Source: an uncultured Actinomycetes bacterium (GTDB lineage: Bacteria > Actinomycetota > Acidimicrobiia > Acidimicrobiales > Acidimicrobilacustridaceae). Taken from it: a stretch of DNA of 64,000 bases. The translations under genes and the position numbers were made by a program. Positions 1 through 8,304 of the stretch are shown here, in pieces (the stretch's first letter is position 1; every line of letters begins with the position of its first letter). The notes beneath the pieces were generated by a model. The model did not search any database. It saw nothing but the letters and a program-made list of their open reading frames with translations, and was not told where the DNA came from. The DNA is taken from assembly GCA_937876315.1 (NCBI GenBank), contig CALEHQ010000010.1, positions 62,001 through 126,000 on the forward strand, given 5' to 3'.

Positions 1-314
1 AGTGTGTTGCCAAATGACGTAAGCGCATCTTGTAACGCTTCCACCTTGGGCTTAAGTAATGAATCGGCAGACGATGCGAGATCTTTCGCCGCAGCGGTGA
101 TGTCATTGACAGCTGCTTCGAGACCGCTCAGGCCGCTTGTTGTAATCGCAATGCCGTCGAGCGCGTTGAATGATTCAACGACCTTCTGCCAGGAGTCGCA
201 GTACTTCGCCTCTGACGACTTCGAACTCGATGAGGAACAGCCGGCGACAATCGAAACCAACAGCGCAACTGCGGCAAGTGCGATTGCGGCTCGTTTGAGT
301 GGGGACTTCTTCAC
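1..314 (-). CDS. Lipoprotein, function unknown (3' end outside window)
   Basis: The GTG start at 314 has a GGAGGA ribosome site about six bases upstream. The product begins with a basic n-region (MKKSPLKR), a hydrophobic stretch and a lipobox VAGC with the acylated Cys at residue 26, followed by a serine-rich linker. It should therefore be exported and lipid-anchored. The mature part visible (about 78 residues) looks helical and carries no domain I recognise. The frame runs off the left edge, so about 104 codons are visible. The DUF1643 gene lies 39 nt upstream on the same strand, so the two may share a transcript. Confidence 0.82.
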   Translation of the reverse strand, partial: MKKSPLKRAAIALAAVALLVSIVAGCSSSSSKSSEAKYCDSWQKVVESFNALDGIAITTSGLSGLEAAVNDITAAAKDLASSADSLLKPKVEALQDALTSFGNT

Positions 315-353
315 GGCGATTCCTCCATGTGCTTTGCAAGAGTGTGGCACCGA

Positions 354-866
354 TCAGGTCCAAGTCGTTGGCAACGTATCGCCCGCCACATAAAGGGGAT
401 GCCCAGGATGACCAGCTTTCGTGAGCCGCAGTGCGTGCAGCGCAATACCCGCCTCGCCGAGCATCTCGCGTACTGCAGTACCCCTTCCCTGCAATTCGCC
501 GTGGGTTCCCCATGCAGCAATGACCAGATCGGCGCTCTTTGCTGCGCTGAGGATCGCGTCGTTGTTCTCTGGGCCGACGGCGTCTGCCGCAGTTCGAAGC
601 CCGGCGGGATCAGTGGAACGAAACGCAAAGATGTTTGTCGTCACCATTGACCCGTAACCCCACGCTTGCGCAAAGCCAACACAGCGACGATTCGTCGGAT
701 CGAGCTGGAATGCATCGGCCGTCGAAGGGTTGAGCATGAGGAAGTTCACACTCGGCAGCGCGACATCCCACATGCGCGTCAGCAGGTACCTGTGAACGCG
801 ATCATCAGAGAACGTCGCCGAGGCGTCGCCCCACTCCCCGGATGCGGTGTCAGTGATGAGCGGCAC
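354..866 (-). CDS. DUF1643 family protein
   Basis: 170 residues with the family landmarks: VNFLMLNPSTADA near residue 40, LDPTNRRCVGFAQAWGYG, NIFAFRSTDP and, later, AAWGTHG. These match DUF1643, a small cytoplasmic family of unknown activity found in many bacteria. The start is GTG at 866, and the first 17 bases overlap the 3' end of the MFS reading frame (stop at 850), so it was probably translated as the second gene of that unit. Length is normal for the family. Function cannot be given from sequence. Confidence 0.85.
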   Translation of the reverse strand: MPLITDTASGEWGDASATFSDDRVHRYLLTRMWDVALPSVNFLMLNPSTADAFQLDPTNRRCVGFAQAWGYGSMVTTNIFAFRSTDPAGLRTAADAVGPENNDAILSAAKSADLVIAAWGTHGELQGRGTAVREMLGEAGIALHALRLTKAGHPGHPLYVAGDTLPTTWT

Positions 867-2289
867 GGATCACCGAAACCCCACGGCGACGGGCATAGAG
901 AACAACGAGGAGCCCTGCGCCGAGATACGAAACGAAACAGAAGACACCTGCCAGGTGGAAGGCGTCTGCTTGTTGCTGGTACGCAGCAAGATTCTGTTCT
1001 GTATCACGCTCGAGATCATTGAAAATGATGGTTCCGGTGATGAGACCAGCTATCGCGATACCCAAGTTCACTGTTGCATTGCGCACTGACGATGCCGAAC
1101 CCACACCATCTTCAGGAGCTAGTTCCATGAAGGCGTGTGTCAACGGTCCCACTGACCCCGCAATCGGAATCGCTGCAATCGTGAGGATGATCACCGGGGC
1201 CCAGGCCGACGCTTCAGCCCCAACGAGGAGCGCCCCGAGAGAAAGCACTGCAGCGCTAAAGAATGCGAAGGCTGCGACCCTTGCGCTTCCCAATCTTGCG
1301 CTCAATCGACCACCCCAGACGGCGGCAACGCCGGCAACCGCTTGCGGAAGGATCAGTAGCACCGCGGTCTCAATCAACGTCTGGTGGTACCGGAACTGCA
1401 AGAACAGATATGTGAAAAAGAAGAGATTCACTCCGTTGACGAGAAAGAGCGCTCCGAGAATTGGAAACGACCCTCGGCGCCGCATCGTTCGAATGTCGAG
1501 GGTAGGTGTGGCGACTCTTCGCATGGTCATGATCAGTAAAATCGTTGCTACCGAGGCGACTCCCGCAGAGATAAATCCATTCGGGAAATGGTGGCCTTCT
1601 TTCGGACCGATGCCAAAAAATGAGAATGCCAGCGCAACTCCCGAAAGCGCAATCCCTGCCAACGCCGGCGTTACCAGCTCAGAACGAACGGAACTTTCGG
1701 TGCCCTTTGGCAATGTCCGGCGAACAAGCAACAACGTCCCGAGCCCAACGAGGACCCACAAGATTGTGACAAATCGCCAGTTTGAGCGCGGAATAATCGC
1801 TGAAGAAAGAAGAGGAACAACAATCGCTGCCACCGGTGCAATCACGGCAAACAGACCGAATGCACGTGCGCGCTGTGCCTTCTCCGGATACGTCTTGTTG
1901 AGAACCGAGAGACCAACAATCGCCATCACGATTGACCCGACACCTCCAACAGCCAGGCCCACGATCAAGGTCCCCTCATGTGGAGAAAGGCCGACGATGA
2001 CTGCTCCGAAGCAAAAGGCTGCACTCGCCCACGAAAGGATTCGCCGTTCACCAAGGCGATCAGCAAGGGCACCAGCCAAAAACACGGCGAACAAACTGGC
2101 ACCCGCAGCGATTTACGCAACCACGATGGTGGCGTTGGGCGACATCGAAAATTCCGTCTGGATTTCGACCAGCATGAACTCAAGGCTTGAGTAAATGACG
2201 AGCCCAGCTGCAATTGCGAGAAACGCGGTTGCAGTCTTCATTTGGACTGACGCAGAAGCGCGAGTTCCAGCGATCTGCTTGGAGGGCAT
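850..2289 (-). pseudogene. MFS drug-efflux-type transporter broken by an in-frame TAA
   Basis: Read in one frame from ATG 2289 (or ATG 2241) to the stop at 850, this is a DHA2-like major facilitator of about 479 codons: a first helix starting at MKTATAFLAIAAG, motif-A-like AGALADRLGERR after helix 2, and about twelve more hydrophobic segments. Codon 2115-2113 is TAA, near the start of helix 2. Protein homology runs without a gap through it: the spacing between SPNATIVVA and AGALADRLG is what the family has, with the stop occupying one residue. The lesion is therefore a substitution, not a frameshift. A TTG at 2094 could start a product lacking helix 1, which is unlikely to transport. It may be a recent pseudogene or a base-call error. 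Confidence 0.8.
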
Positions 2290-2336
2290 GAAAGAGCATT
2301 GCACGGACCGATCAGGGACACGCCATACATGGAACA

Positions 2337-3806
2337 TCATTGACCCCGAGCGAACACCAACTGCTCGATTCGCTCGGGCACGCTTGACCGGCTCCACCCC
2401 CGGGGCGAGTGCACGGTGAATTCGGCCTGATCAGAAAGCTCCACGCGGTACCCCGGTTTATGGAACTCCCGGTGGTGCGTGCCACAGAGCAACACCATTC
2501 GATCAACATCGGTTCGACCACCGTTGATCCAATGATCGAGGTGATGGACGTCGCAATGTTTGGGTTTCGTCCGACAACCTGGCGCTCGACAATGTCGGTC
2601 GCGAGCGACGATTGCTCTTCGTTGCGCCGCAGTGGCGGTTCGAACTTCTCGGCCCAGATTCAACACCTTCCAACCCGCCATGAGAACCCGCTGCACCACG
2701 GAATCACAGGTGAGTGTTGCCACCGCAGTTGCATCGAGTTCAGAACCGTCGGAAGTCACCGCATCGCCATGACGATGCAGGGCATCGGAGAACCAGGCTC
2801 GTTCAGCTACTGACCAGCCTCGGGCTTCGGCAGCGCGTTCAAGACCAGCTTTTGAGCGCACGCCCGCGCCGCGCAAGGCCGATGCACGCAACTCCGCAAT
2901 GTCGACCACAAGCGAAACATGCGGAACGAATCGACCAGACTCGCCCGCACCGTCACGATGAGACATCGCGAACTTGCACACGTCTACCAATGCGTCGGCG
3001 TTGCGCTTGCCCAGTGATCGCGGCTCGCCGATGAACTCGCCGTTCTCGTCCACCTGGTCGGGAACATCGAACACTCGCAATGCAGCTTCAACAATGGCCG
3101 CCTCGGTGCGATTCAGTTGCCCCTGCACCGCCACGCGACCGTCGAGCAATGAATCGAGGTAGATGCCTGATGGCCGCTCGGAAAAGTCTTCGGGACTATC
3201 TGCTGCCTCGGCACACCTCACCCATTGACGCATAGCCACTTCGGTTTGGGCGACATCGAGAGGCGCCAGCACACGCACGACCTCGGGAGCCTGCACTGCA
3301 AACTCGTTGATAAATCGAGCTGGCACCGATGCAACGACAACGTCGACTTGCGCGCCACTCAATTCACCAGACTTCCATCCCTCGAGAACTTCGGGCCAGA
3401 TCTCAAGCCGATCGGCTCGGCGAGCGACGCGTGTTGCGTCGCGCCGAGACAAGCTGCATGCATCGACGAGCCACGCGCGCAACGAACCCGCACCTTCGTT
3501 GCGCCACAGCTGTGGTTGATCGAACCGAATTTCGGCTTCGGCCGTGAGTGCAGAGAGTTGATCGATCTGCATCCGCAGACTCTTCAATACTTGAGCATCG
3601 GCGGGAACCCCCGACGCGCCCATCGAGACAACCGCACTCGACAATTGGGCGAACGCAACGTCGAACGAGACGAACCCCGACGCCACGGGTCCCGATCCAG
3701 CAAATCCCAGACCAGCCAACCCCGGCGCGAGCGCAGGCACAACTGGCCCGCACACAACAGCGACACCGCTGCGCTCACTTGTGGTCTCGTTGAAACTCTC
3801 GAACAT
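2337..3806 (-). CDS. DUF222/13E12-type HNH endonuclease, SOS-controlled
   Basis: 489 residues from ATG 3806. The N-terminal and middle parts have the character of DUF222, the mycobacterial 13E12 repeat family, and the C-terminus is an HNH nuclease domain: CRAPGCR, then CDVHHLDHWINGGRTDVDRMVLLCGTHH, with two zinc-type CxxC-like pairs and the HH/H metal ligands. The start is chosen because a -10 hexamer TAGTAT ends seven bases upstream and a perfect LexA box spans the ATG; a longer frame back to GTG 3875 would place both inside the gene. Such nucleases are abundant in actinobacteria and several are DNA-damage inducible. The biological target is unknown (repair, element mobility or cell killing). 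Confidence 0.85.
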   Translation of the reverse strand: MFESFNETTSERSGVAVVCGPVVPALAPGLAGLGFAGSGPVASGFVSFDVAFAQLSSAVVSMGASGVPADAQVLKSLRMQIDQLSALTAEAEIRFDQPQLWRNEGAGSLRAWLVDACSLSRRDATRVARRADRLEIWPEVLEGWKSGELSGAQVDVVVASVPARFINEFAVQAPEVVRVLAPLDVAQTEVAMRQWVRCAEAADSPEDFSERPSGIYLDSLLDGRVAVQGQLNRTEAAIVEAALRVFDVPDQVDENGEFIGEPRSLGKRNADALVDVCKFAMSHRDGAGESGRFVPHVSLVVDIAELRASALRGAGVRSKAGLERAAEARGWSVAERAWFSDALHRHGDAVTSDGSELDATAVATLTCDSVVQRVLMAGWKVLNLGREVRTATAAQRRAIVARDRHCRAPGCRTKPKHCDVHHLDHWINGGRTDVDRMVLLCGTHHREFHKPGYRVELSDQAEFTVHSPRGWSRSSVPERIEQLVFARGQ

Positions 3807-3814
3807 GTGTTCGA
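3799..3814. promoter_or_regulatory. LexA (SOS) box over the HNH gene start
   Basis: TCGAACATGTGTTCGA is a perfect match to the actinobacterial SOS box TCGAAC-N4-GTTCGA. It covers the HNH start codon (3806-3804) and abuts the -10 element, so bound LexA would block transcription initiation directly. Confidence 0.85.
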
Positions 3815-3819
3815 TACTA
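3814..3819 (-). promoter_or_regulatory. -10 element of the leaderless HNH promoter
   Basis: TAGTAT on the minus strand, followed by CGAACAC and ATG. The seven-base gap puts the transcript start at or next to the A of ATG, so the mRNA would be leaderless. No ribosome site is present. Confidence 0.6.
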
Positions 3820-3945
3820 CGGACGCGGAGTGTCAACGGGAATAGGCCATTCGGATCATTCCCGTCCACAAACACAACCGCTCACATCTGGCGCCAACGC
3901 CTCCCCCACTCCCCGCCCAACCCGTCACGCCGACACACTCGTCGC

Positions 3946-3951
3946 TACCGT
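3946..3951 (+). promoter_or_regulatory. -10 element, leaderless start at 3959
   Basis: TACCGT followed by seven bases and ATG 3959, with no ribosome site. Same arrangement as other first genes in the window. Confidence 0.45.
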
Positions 3952-3958
3952 CCCACCC

Positions 3959-4510
3959 ATGCCTTTGCCCACCTTCACCCCTTCGCCCAGCGGAGATTGG
4001 TCACCCAACCTGCCCGGCATCGACCGACTGCGCTTGCACTGGGTCGTACTCGTGCAGCTCGTTGTCACTGTGCTGATGGTCGGCATGATCTGGACGGTGC
4101 AGGTCGTGCACTACGACCTCTTCCCTCTCGTCGGCGCCGACTCCTGGGATGCCTACGAACACGCTCACGTTGACCGCATCGGCAAAGTGCTCTTCGGGCC
4201 GTGGCTAATCGAAGGGCTCTGCGTGCTCGTGCTACTGCTCGCTCACCCGAAGCGTCTTCGTGTCGCAGCGATCATCAGCGCATTCCTGATGCTGTTCATC
4301 CTCATCGATACAGCGGCGTTCTCGGCGCCAGCGCACGGCGTGTTGCTCGACCGCTGGGACCAGCAGACCTATGACGATTTGATGATTGTGAACCTCGTCC
4401 GAGCCTGGCTATGGACAGCAAAGGGTGCCGTAGCGGTGTGGATGATGGTTGAGGTCATGCGCGTGGCCTTGCGCAGAGGGCCGAACGCCGCAACGCCGAT
4501 GCCGTCGTAA
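3959..4510 (+). CDS. Four-helix membrane protein, conserved hypothetical
   Basis: 183 residues from ATG 3959, chosen over an upstream GTG because the upstream part is low-complexity Thr/Pro/Arg and a -10 element sits seven bases before the ATG. Four hydrophobic segments are visible: LHWVVLVQLVVTVLMVGMIW, FGPWLIEGLCVLVLLL, VAAIISAFLMLFILIDTAAF and VRAWLWTAKGAVAVWMMVEV. Between helices 1 and 2 is the pattern VQVVHYDLFPLVG...YEHAHVDRIG, which I associate with a small family of uncharacterised bacterial membrane proteins. No catalytic function can be assigned. It converges with the DUF1214 gene (13-base gap). Confidence 0.75.
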   Translation: MPLPTFTPSPSGDWSPNLPGIDRLRLHWVVLVQLVVTVLMVGMIWTVQVVHYDLFPLVGADSWDAYEHAHVDRIGKVLFGPWLIEGLCVLVLLLAHPKRLRVAAIISAFLMLFILIDTAAFSAPAHGVLLDRWDQQTYDDLMIVNLVRAWLWTAKGAVAVWMMVEVMRVALRRGPNAATPMPS

Positions 4511-4523
4511 TTGATAGCAACGT

Positions 4524-5591
4524 TCACACGGTCGACGACAGCGACCCAACTTCTGATCGCTTCACCACTCGGCACACCGGCTGTTCAGAAATGTCGGCAT
4601 GAAGCCAACGGAAGAACATCACGCCGACGCGATGACCGCTGGTGTCGAGCCAATTCGGCACGCCCGGATCGCCGTCGGAAACCACGATGCGAACCGAGCC
4701 GTCAGCATTCACAAACGCCTCGCGGTTGTTGATGTTCGTTCGGCGATCGGGGAAGCACTGATACCAGCGATCACACAACTGCAACGCCCAATAGTCGGTT
4801 GTGGGCGGAACGAAGTCGACAACGATCACTTCATCGTCTGCCATCTTCCACCAGGTAGTGGAATAGACAACGTCTGGGTTGGGAATCGCAGCAACAATGT
4901 CGTCGCAGGTCTGGCGCACGAACTCGTTGGGAAACGAGCGTCGCTCGGGTGTCCACAACTGGTTAAGTTGCGCATTCCACCGCAACGACTTTGCTGCGTT
5001 GGAAACTCGGGCCGACATTTCCGCGCTGCCCATGAGTCGTGACGTCTCCGCACCTATTGCGGTGTCGCTCGCACCCGCATCAACTCGCGTAATCGACCAT
5101 GAACCTCGCGTTTGCGCATCCCGATCATGGAAATACTGACGAACAATGACGCGCGCTGCTTCGGGATGACTGAACTCCCACACAAACGTGCCGTCTTCAT
5201 TAATGATGTCGTCGACATCAACTGACGCAACAACCGCTGACGCGCCGCCTGATCCTGCACCCGCATACACGGTAGTTCCGACATACGTCGCTTCGCCGCG
5301 CTCGCCGGAAATCGAATACAGCGAGTCGGGCCGAACCGCGGCGACGTCGTAATCAATATCGGGACCGGCAGCACCGACAAACCGAACACCATCGAGCATC
5401 GTGAGAAACGATGGCCGATCGGGGTCGAGCGTAAGCGTCGTGCTCTGCGTAACAGCGGTGAGCATGCGCATCACATACAAGTTGCCGTCAGCGCGTTCAC
5501 GATCGTTCAGTGGATCGGGATCGCCCTCAATTCGCGAAACCGCGAATTCCAGCGCTTCGATGATGGACTGCCATGAATCCTCGGCCGACAT
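4524..5591 (-). CDS. DUF1214 domain protein
   Basis: 355 residues, soluble, no signal peptide. The C-terminal third carries the DUF1214 signature: DYWALQLCDRWYQCF, then a Tyr/Asn-rich NINNREAFVNADGSVRIVVSD and PNWLDTSGHRVGVMFFRWL near the end. The partner domain DUF1254 is absent. In actinobacteria, stand-alone DUF1214 proteins often lie among lipid or steroid genes, but no activity is established. A -10 element TACTGT ends seven bases before ATG 5591, so the gene appears to have its own leaderless promoter although it lies only 45 bases downstream of the rhodopsin gene on the same strand. Confidence 0.8.
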   Translation of the reverse strand: MSAEDSWQSIIEALEFAVSRIEGDPDPLNDRERADGNLYVMRMLTAVTQSTTLTLDPDRPSFLTMLDGVRFVGAAGPDIDYDVAAVRPDSLYSISGERGEATYVGTTVYAGAGSGGASAVVASVDVDDIINEDGTFVWEFSHPEAARVIVRQYFHDRDAQTRGSWSITRVDAGASDTAIGAETSRLMGSAEMSARVSNAAKSLRWNAQLNQLWTPERRSFPNEFVRQTCDDIVAAIPNPDVVYSTTWWKMADDEVIVVDFVPPTTDYWALQLCDRWYQCFPDRRTNINNREAFVNADGSVRIVVSDGDPGVPNWLDTSGHRVGVMFFRWLHADISEQPVCRVVKRSEVGSLSSTV

Positions 5592-5598
5592 GCGGGCA

Positions 5599-5604
5599 AC
5601 AGTA
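5599..5604 (-). promoter_or_regulatory. -10 element, leaderless start at 5591
   Basis: TACTGT on the minus strand, seven bases before ATG 5591; no ribosome site. Confidence 0.45.
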
Positions 5605-5636
5605 GGCCCCGCATGCGGCCGAGGATTCCAGAAAAG

Positions 5637-6362
5637 TCAGCTGTTGGCAGGTTCTTCTTCGGCAGTGCGGAGTTTGGCGACCGCCAGAATGGCGAGACCA
5701 TAAACCGGCTTGGCCAGAAGATCGGCAACCGAGTAACCAACCTGACGAACCGTTTCAGCCATACCACTTGATTCTTCAAACAGAATCGGGAACAGATAGG
5801 CGATGGGGTAAACCAACCACGCCACAAGCAACAGGATCGCCGCCAAGCGAATGCCCTTGGCAACTTTGGCGGATTCGCGGGTAGCAGACGCCTTCATCTC
5901 GCCGGCCACAGTGACCAGGATGTAGATGAACGGGATCATCGCCAACACCCAGAAGATCCACTTGGTGCTATCGCTGGTCGAAACCTCACCCGGGTACCCC
6001 AGGGCAATCATCAAAACGGCTGCGATCGCCAGTTTGATGGAGAGTGGGCGACGCTTCTCCGACGTGATGCCAAGCACGATGAGAAGTTCGATAAGCAACA
6101 ATGGAACTGTGAGCAGCCAATCGGCATAGCGATAGCCCTCGTTGAATTCGCCGTCGGCCCAGCCAGTGAAGATGCGGAAGTAGTGATATCCCGCTACTGC
6201 CACAACAACTGCGGAGACGGCAACAGCATTGCGGTACTTCTTTGAAACCTGTGAAACATTGAGTACGAAATAAATGAACGCCCCTAACATCGACGCGACA
6301 ACCAACGAAAACACGTTGTAGACGAGTAAGTACTCGTTTCCTGTCAGAAATACTTCACCCAC
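5637..6362 (-). CDS. Green-type proton-pumping rhodopsin
   Basis: 241 residues, seven hydrophobic helices. Helix C reads RYADWLLTVPLLLIEL: Arg78, Asp81 (proton acceptor), Thr85 and Glu92 (proton donor) form the DTE motif of proteobacterial and actinobacterial proton pumps. The spectral-tuning site (proteorhodopsin 105) is Leu89, predicting green absorption. His60 matches the acceptor-coupled His75, and Lys218 in SVADLLAK is the retinal Schiff-base lysine. ALGYPGEV and AMIPF place it near the xanthorhodopsin/actinorhodopsin branch, but Trp138 fills the position of the antenna glycine, so carotenoid binding is unlikely. The start is GTG 6362 with a GGGGAGGG ribosome site. Retinal synthesis genes are not in the window. 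Confidence 0.93.
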   Translation of the reverse strand: MGEVFLTGNEYLLVYNVFSLVVASMLGAFIYFVLNVSQVSKKYRNAVAVSAVVVAVAGYHYFRIFTGWADGEFNEGYRYADWLLTVPLLLIELLIVLGITSEKRRPLSIKLAIAAVLMIALGYPGEVSTSDSTKWIFWVLAMIPFIYILVTVAGEMKASATRESAKVAKGIRLAAILLLVAWLVYPIAYLFPILFEESSGMAETVRQVGYSVADLLAKPVYGLAILAVAKLRTAEEEPANS

Positions 6363-6545
6363 GGATCCCTCCCCATTAGCGCTTGGGCCGCCTCATGCGG
6401 CACAGAACCTGAATCCTAGAACCTTTTCTGTTCCCCATGTCGGATCACAGGCGATGCCCACCGAGGAAGTATTCTGTTGGGGCACAGCTCGTGCGGGGTC
6501 GCCTCGACCAGAGCGGCCCGTTGCTCAGAGAACGGACCTCAGAGA

Positions 6546-6743
6546 ATGAAGCCAGACACCATTTTGAAAGGCTGTCTCATTGCGGCAGCGATGATCAGCC
6601 TCGTCCTGAGCATCACCATTTATTTCAGCGCCGGAGAAAATGACATTTCCGGCCGCCTCAACGGCATCTACGTAGGCGTTTGGGTGCCATCGATTCTTTC
6701 GCTCGGGGCACTCCTTCTCGTTGCCAGAAAGACCGATTCATGA
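6546..6743 (+). CDS. Small two-helix membrane protein
   Basis: 65 residues from ATG 6546 with two hydrophobic segments, GCLIAAAMISLVLSITIYFS and VGVWVPSILSLGALLLVA, joined by a polar loop (SAGENDISGRLNGIY). Its stop overlaps the next start in ATGA (6740-6743), so the two are translationally coupled. The ribosome site is weak (CAGAGA). A TATTCT hexamer lies about 75 bases upstream. I do not recognise the family. Function is unknown; the pair could be accessory subunits of a membrane complex encoded elsewhere. Confidence 0.6.
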   Translation: MKPDTILKGCLIAAAMISLVLSITIYFSAGENDISGRLNGIYVGVWVPSILSLGALLLVARKTDS

Positions 6744-6868
6744 CCGAGATAGGGCTTTTCATTGCGGGTGGCCTTGTCACCCTCGTTGTTTTCATTGGGC
6801 TGCTGCTCTACGGGATGATGTCGTTTAATCAGTGGTCGAAAAACGATCGCAACGAGTCCGCCGACTAA
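6740..6868 (+). CDS. Single-helix membrane miniprotein
   Basis: 42 residues: one strong transmembrane segment (LFIAGGLVTLVVFIGLLLYGMM) followed by a charged tail (SFNQWSKNDRNESAD). It starts within the stop codon of the preceding two-helix gene (ATGA), which is the main evidence that this tiny frame is real. The composition resembles small subunits of energy-transducing or secretion complexes, but nothing specific can be claimed. Confidence 0.55.
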   Translation: MTEIGLFIAGGLVTLVVFIGLLLYGMMSFNQWSKNDRNESAD

Positions 6869-6889
6869 TCACTCTCGGCGTCGGAGCGT

Positions 6890-6938
6890 CGCTTGGCTCC
6901 TCGCCACCAGCCACGCCAACCAGATGAACACGAGCTGA
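6890..6938. repeat. Direct repeat DR1, remnant of a DoxX-like gene end
   Basis: 49 bases, 45 identical to 8307-8355. Read on the minus strand it still encodes LVFIWLAWLVARSQA, matching the C-terminal FVFIWLAWMVARSQA of the DoxX-like gene 8286-8762. It is thus a detached copy of that gene's 3' end. The copies bracket the secreted repeat-protein gene. Confidence 0.85.
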
Positions 6939-7084
6939 GTGTGTGTGTCATCTGAAGGGTGTCATTTGAAAGGTGCCCCCTGCGGACAATGAGCTAGAGC
7001 AGACCGATTGCTGACCTAACTGATTATTGCTAGTTTTCCGAACATAACGAAGGCCTAAGAGGGCCTGAACGAAAAAGCCTTCTC

Positions 7085-8304
7085 GTGAAAAAATCATCGG
7101 ATTGTTTGCTATTGCTGCACTTTCAGTCGGATTCATTGCCGTCGCCGACCGAGCGTCGGCCTACGTTGAATCAGCGGCAGTTGTGCCAAGCCCGAATGCC
7201 GGCGGTTCCAGCACTCTCTTCTCGGTCTCTTGCATCGCAACCAACTCATGCGTCGCTGTTGGTGTCTCAGTCGACAACTTCGACGTCGACGCCTTGACGA
7301 TGGCCTGGGACGGCGCCACCTGGACAATTCTGGCCAACCCCACTCTCGGATCCTCCGAAGATTTGCTTGCGTCTGTTTCTTGCGTCTCAGCTACTTCGTG
7401 CGTTGCTGTCGGCGAGTATGACATCGCCGGAGACACGAAATCGTTGGCCATGTCATGGGATGGAAGTGCGTGGACGACTGCAGTCGTGCCCAGTGTCGGC
7501 GTCGATGACAATTTCCTTGAGTCCGTGTCATGCGTTTCAGAGTCCTTCTGCGTTGCCGTCGGGGCCTCCTTCGATGGCACGAAGTTTCAGACTCTCGTCG
7601 CAACATGGAATGGCAGTGCGTGGGCAGTAGCTACGAGCCCCAATGAAGGGTCCGAATCCAATTTCCTCACATCAGTGAGTTGCACGTCGGCAGCGTCGTG
7701 CATCGCGGTTGGCAATTATTACGATGGCTCATTAGTACTCAAGACTTTGGCAGCAGTGTGGGACGGAGCGGCATGGACGATCGTCTCCACTCCCAATATC
7801 AATCCCGGCACAGACTCCAACGTTCTTCGGTCGGTTTCTTGCGTCTCCCCAACATCGTGCGTTGCTATCGGCGCAACAGAATCCAGCAATGTCGAAACAT
7901 TGGCAATGACATGGGATGGCACGGCTTGGACAATTCTCCTGAGCCCTAACCCCGCCGTCGCGAACTATTTCGAGTCGGTTTCGTGCGTTTCGAGCACTGA
8001 GTGTGTTGTTGTTGGCGTGGGCGTTGACAGCACGTCTGTGGGCTCGCCACTCATGCTGACTTGGAACGGAACGACGTGGACTCAGCTCAGCGTTGAGGAC
8101 ATTGGCGCTGAAGAGGACGGACTTTCCGAGGTTTCTTGCGCCACCAATTATTCGTGCATGGCCGTCGGATCCTCCACAACAAATGGCCAGGATCAGACGT
8201 TGGCGGTGTCGCTTACTGGCCCCGTCCCGCCGTCCCAGATCCCGTGGCTCCATTTTTCACTGGCTGAGCCACACCTTTGCTTCGGTCATGGCTTCGGTGA
8301 ATGA
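7085..8304 (+). CDS. Secreted protein with seven ~50-residue Cys/Trp repeats (start frameshifted)
   Basis: About 400 residues. Seven units of about 50 residues each carry a CxxxxxC pair (SVSCVSATSCVAVG and variants) and a W(D/N)GxxWT strand, which suggests a disulfide-stabilised beta-propeller-like surface protein. The main frame opens only at TTG 7102, which gives a signal peptide without basic residues. GTG 7085 starts another frame after a run of six A; seven A would read MKKIIGLFAIAALSVGF with cleavage after DRASA. The start is therefore disturbed by one base, either a genuine indel, slippage or a sequencing error. The last 25 residues leave the repeat pattern, and the gene ends just before DR2. 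Role unknown; perhaps adhesion. Confidence 0.65.

Noticed and set aside
1019-2194. 391-codon plus-strand frame opposite the MFS pseudogene
   Set aside because: Composition is the reverse complement of a transmembrane gene (Ala/Thr/Pro/Arg rich) with no domain.
3807-3875. Upstream extension of the HNH gene to GTG 3875
   Set aside because: The SOS box and -10 element would then lie inside the coding region, and the extra residues carry no family similarity.
5637-6362. Carotenoid-antenna (xanthorhodopsin-like) function for the rhodopsin
   Set aside because: A Trp fills the expected glycine gap and no carotenoid or retinal genes lie nearby.
6945-6972. Imperfect tandem repeat GTGTCATCTGAAGG / GTGTCATTTGAAAG
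   Set aside because: Only two short units, no array structure; probably chance or decay next to DR1.
8244-8272. Hairpin GTGGCTC...GAGCCAC downstream of the DoxX-like stop
   Set aside because: Only seven base pairs with a 15-base loop and no T-run; not supported as a terminator.
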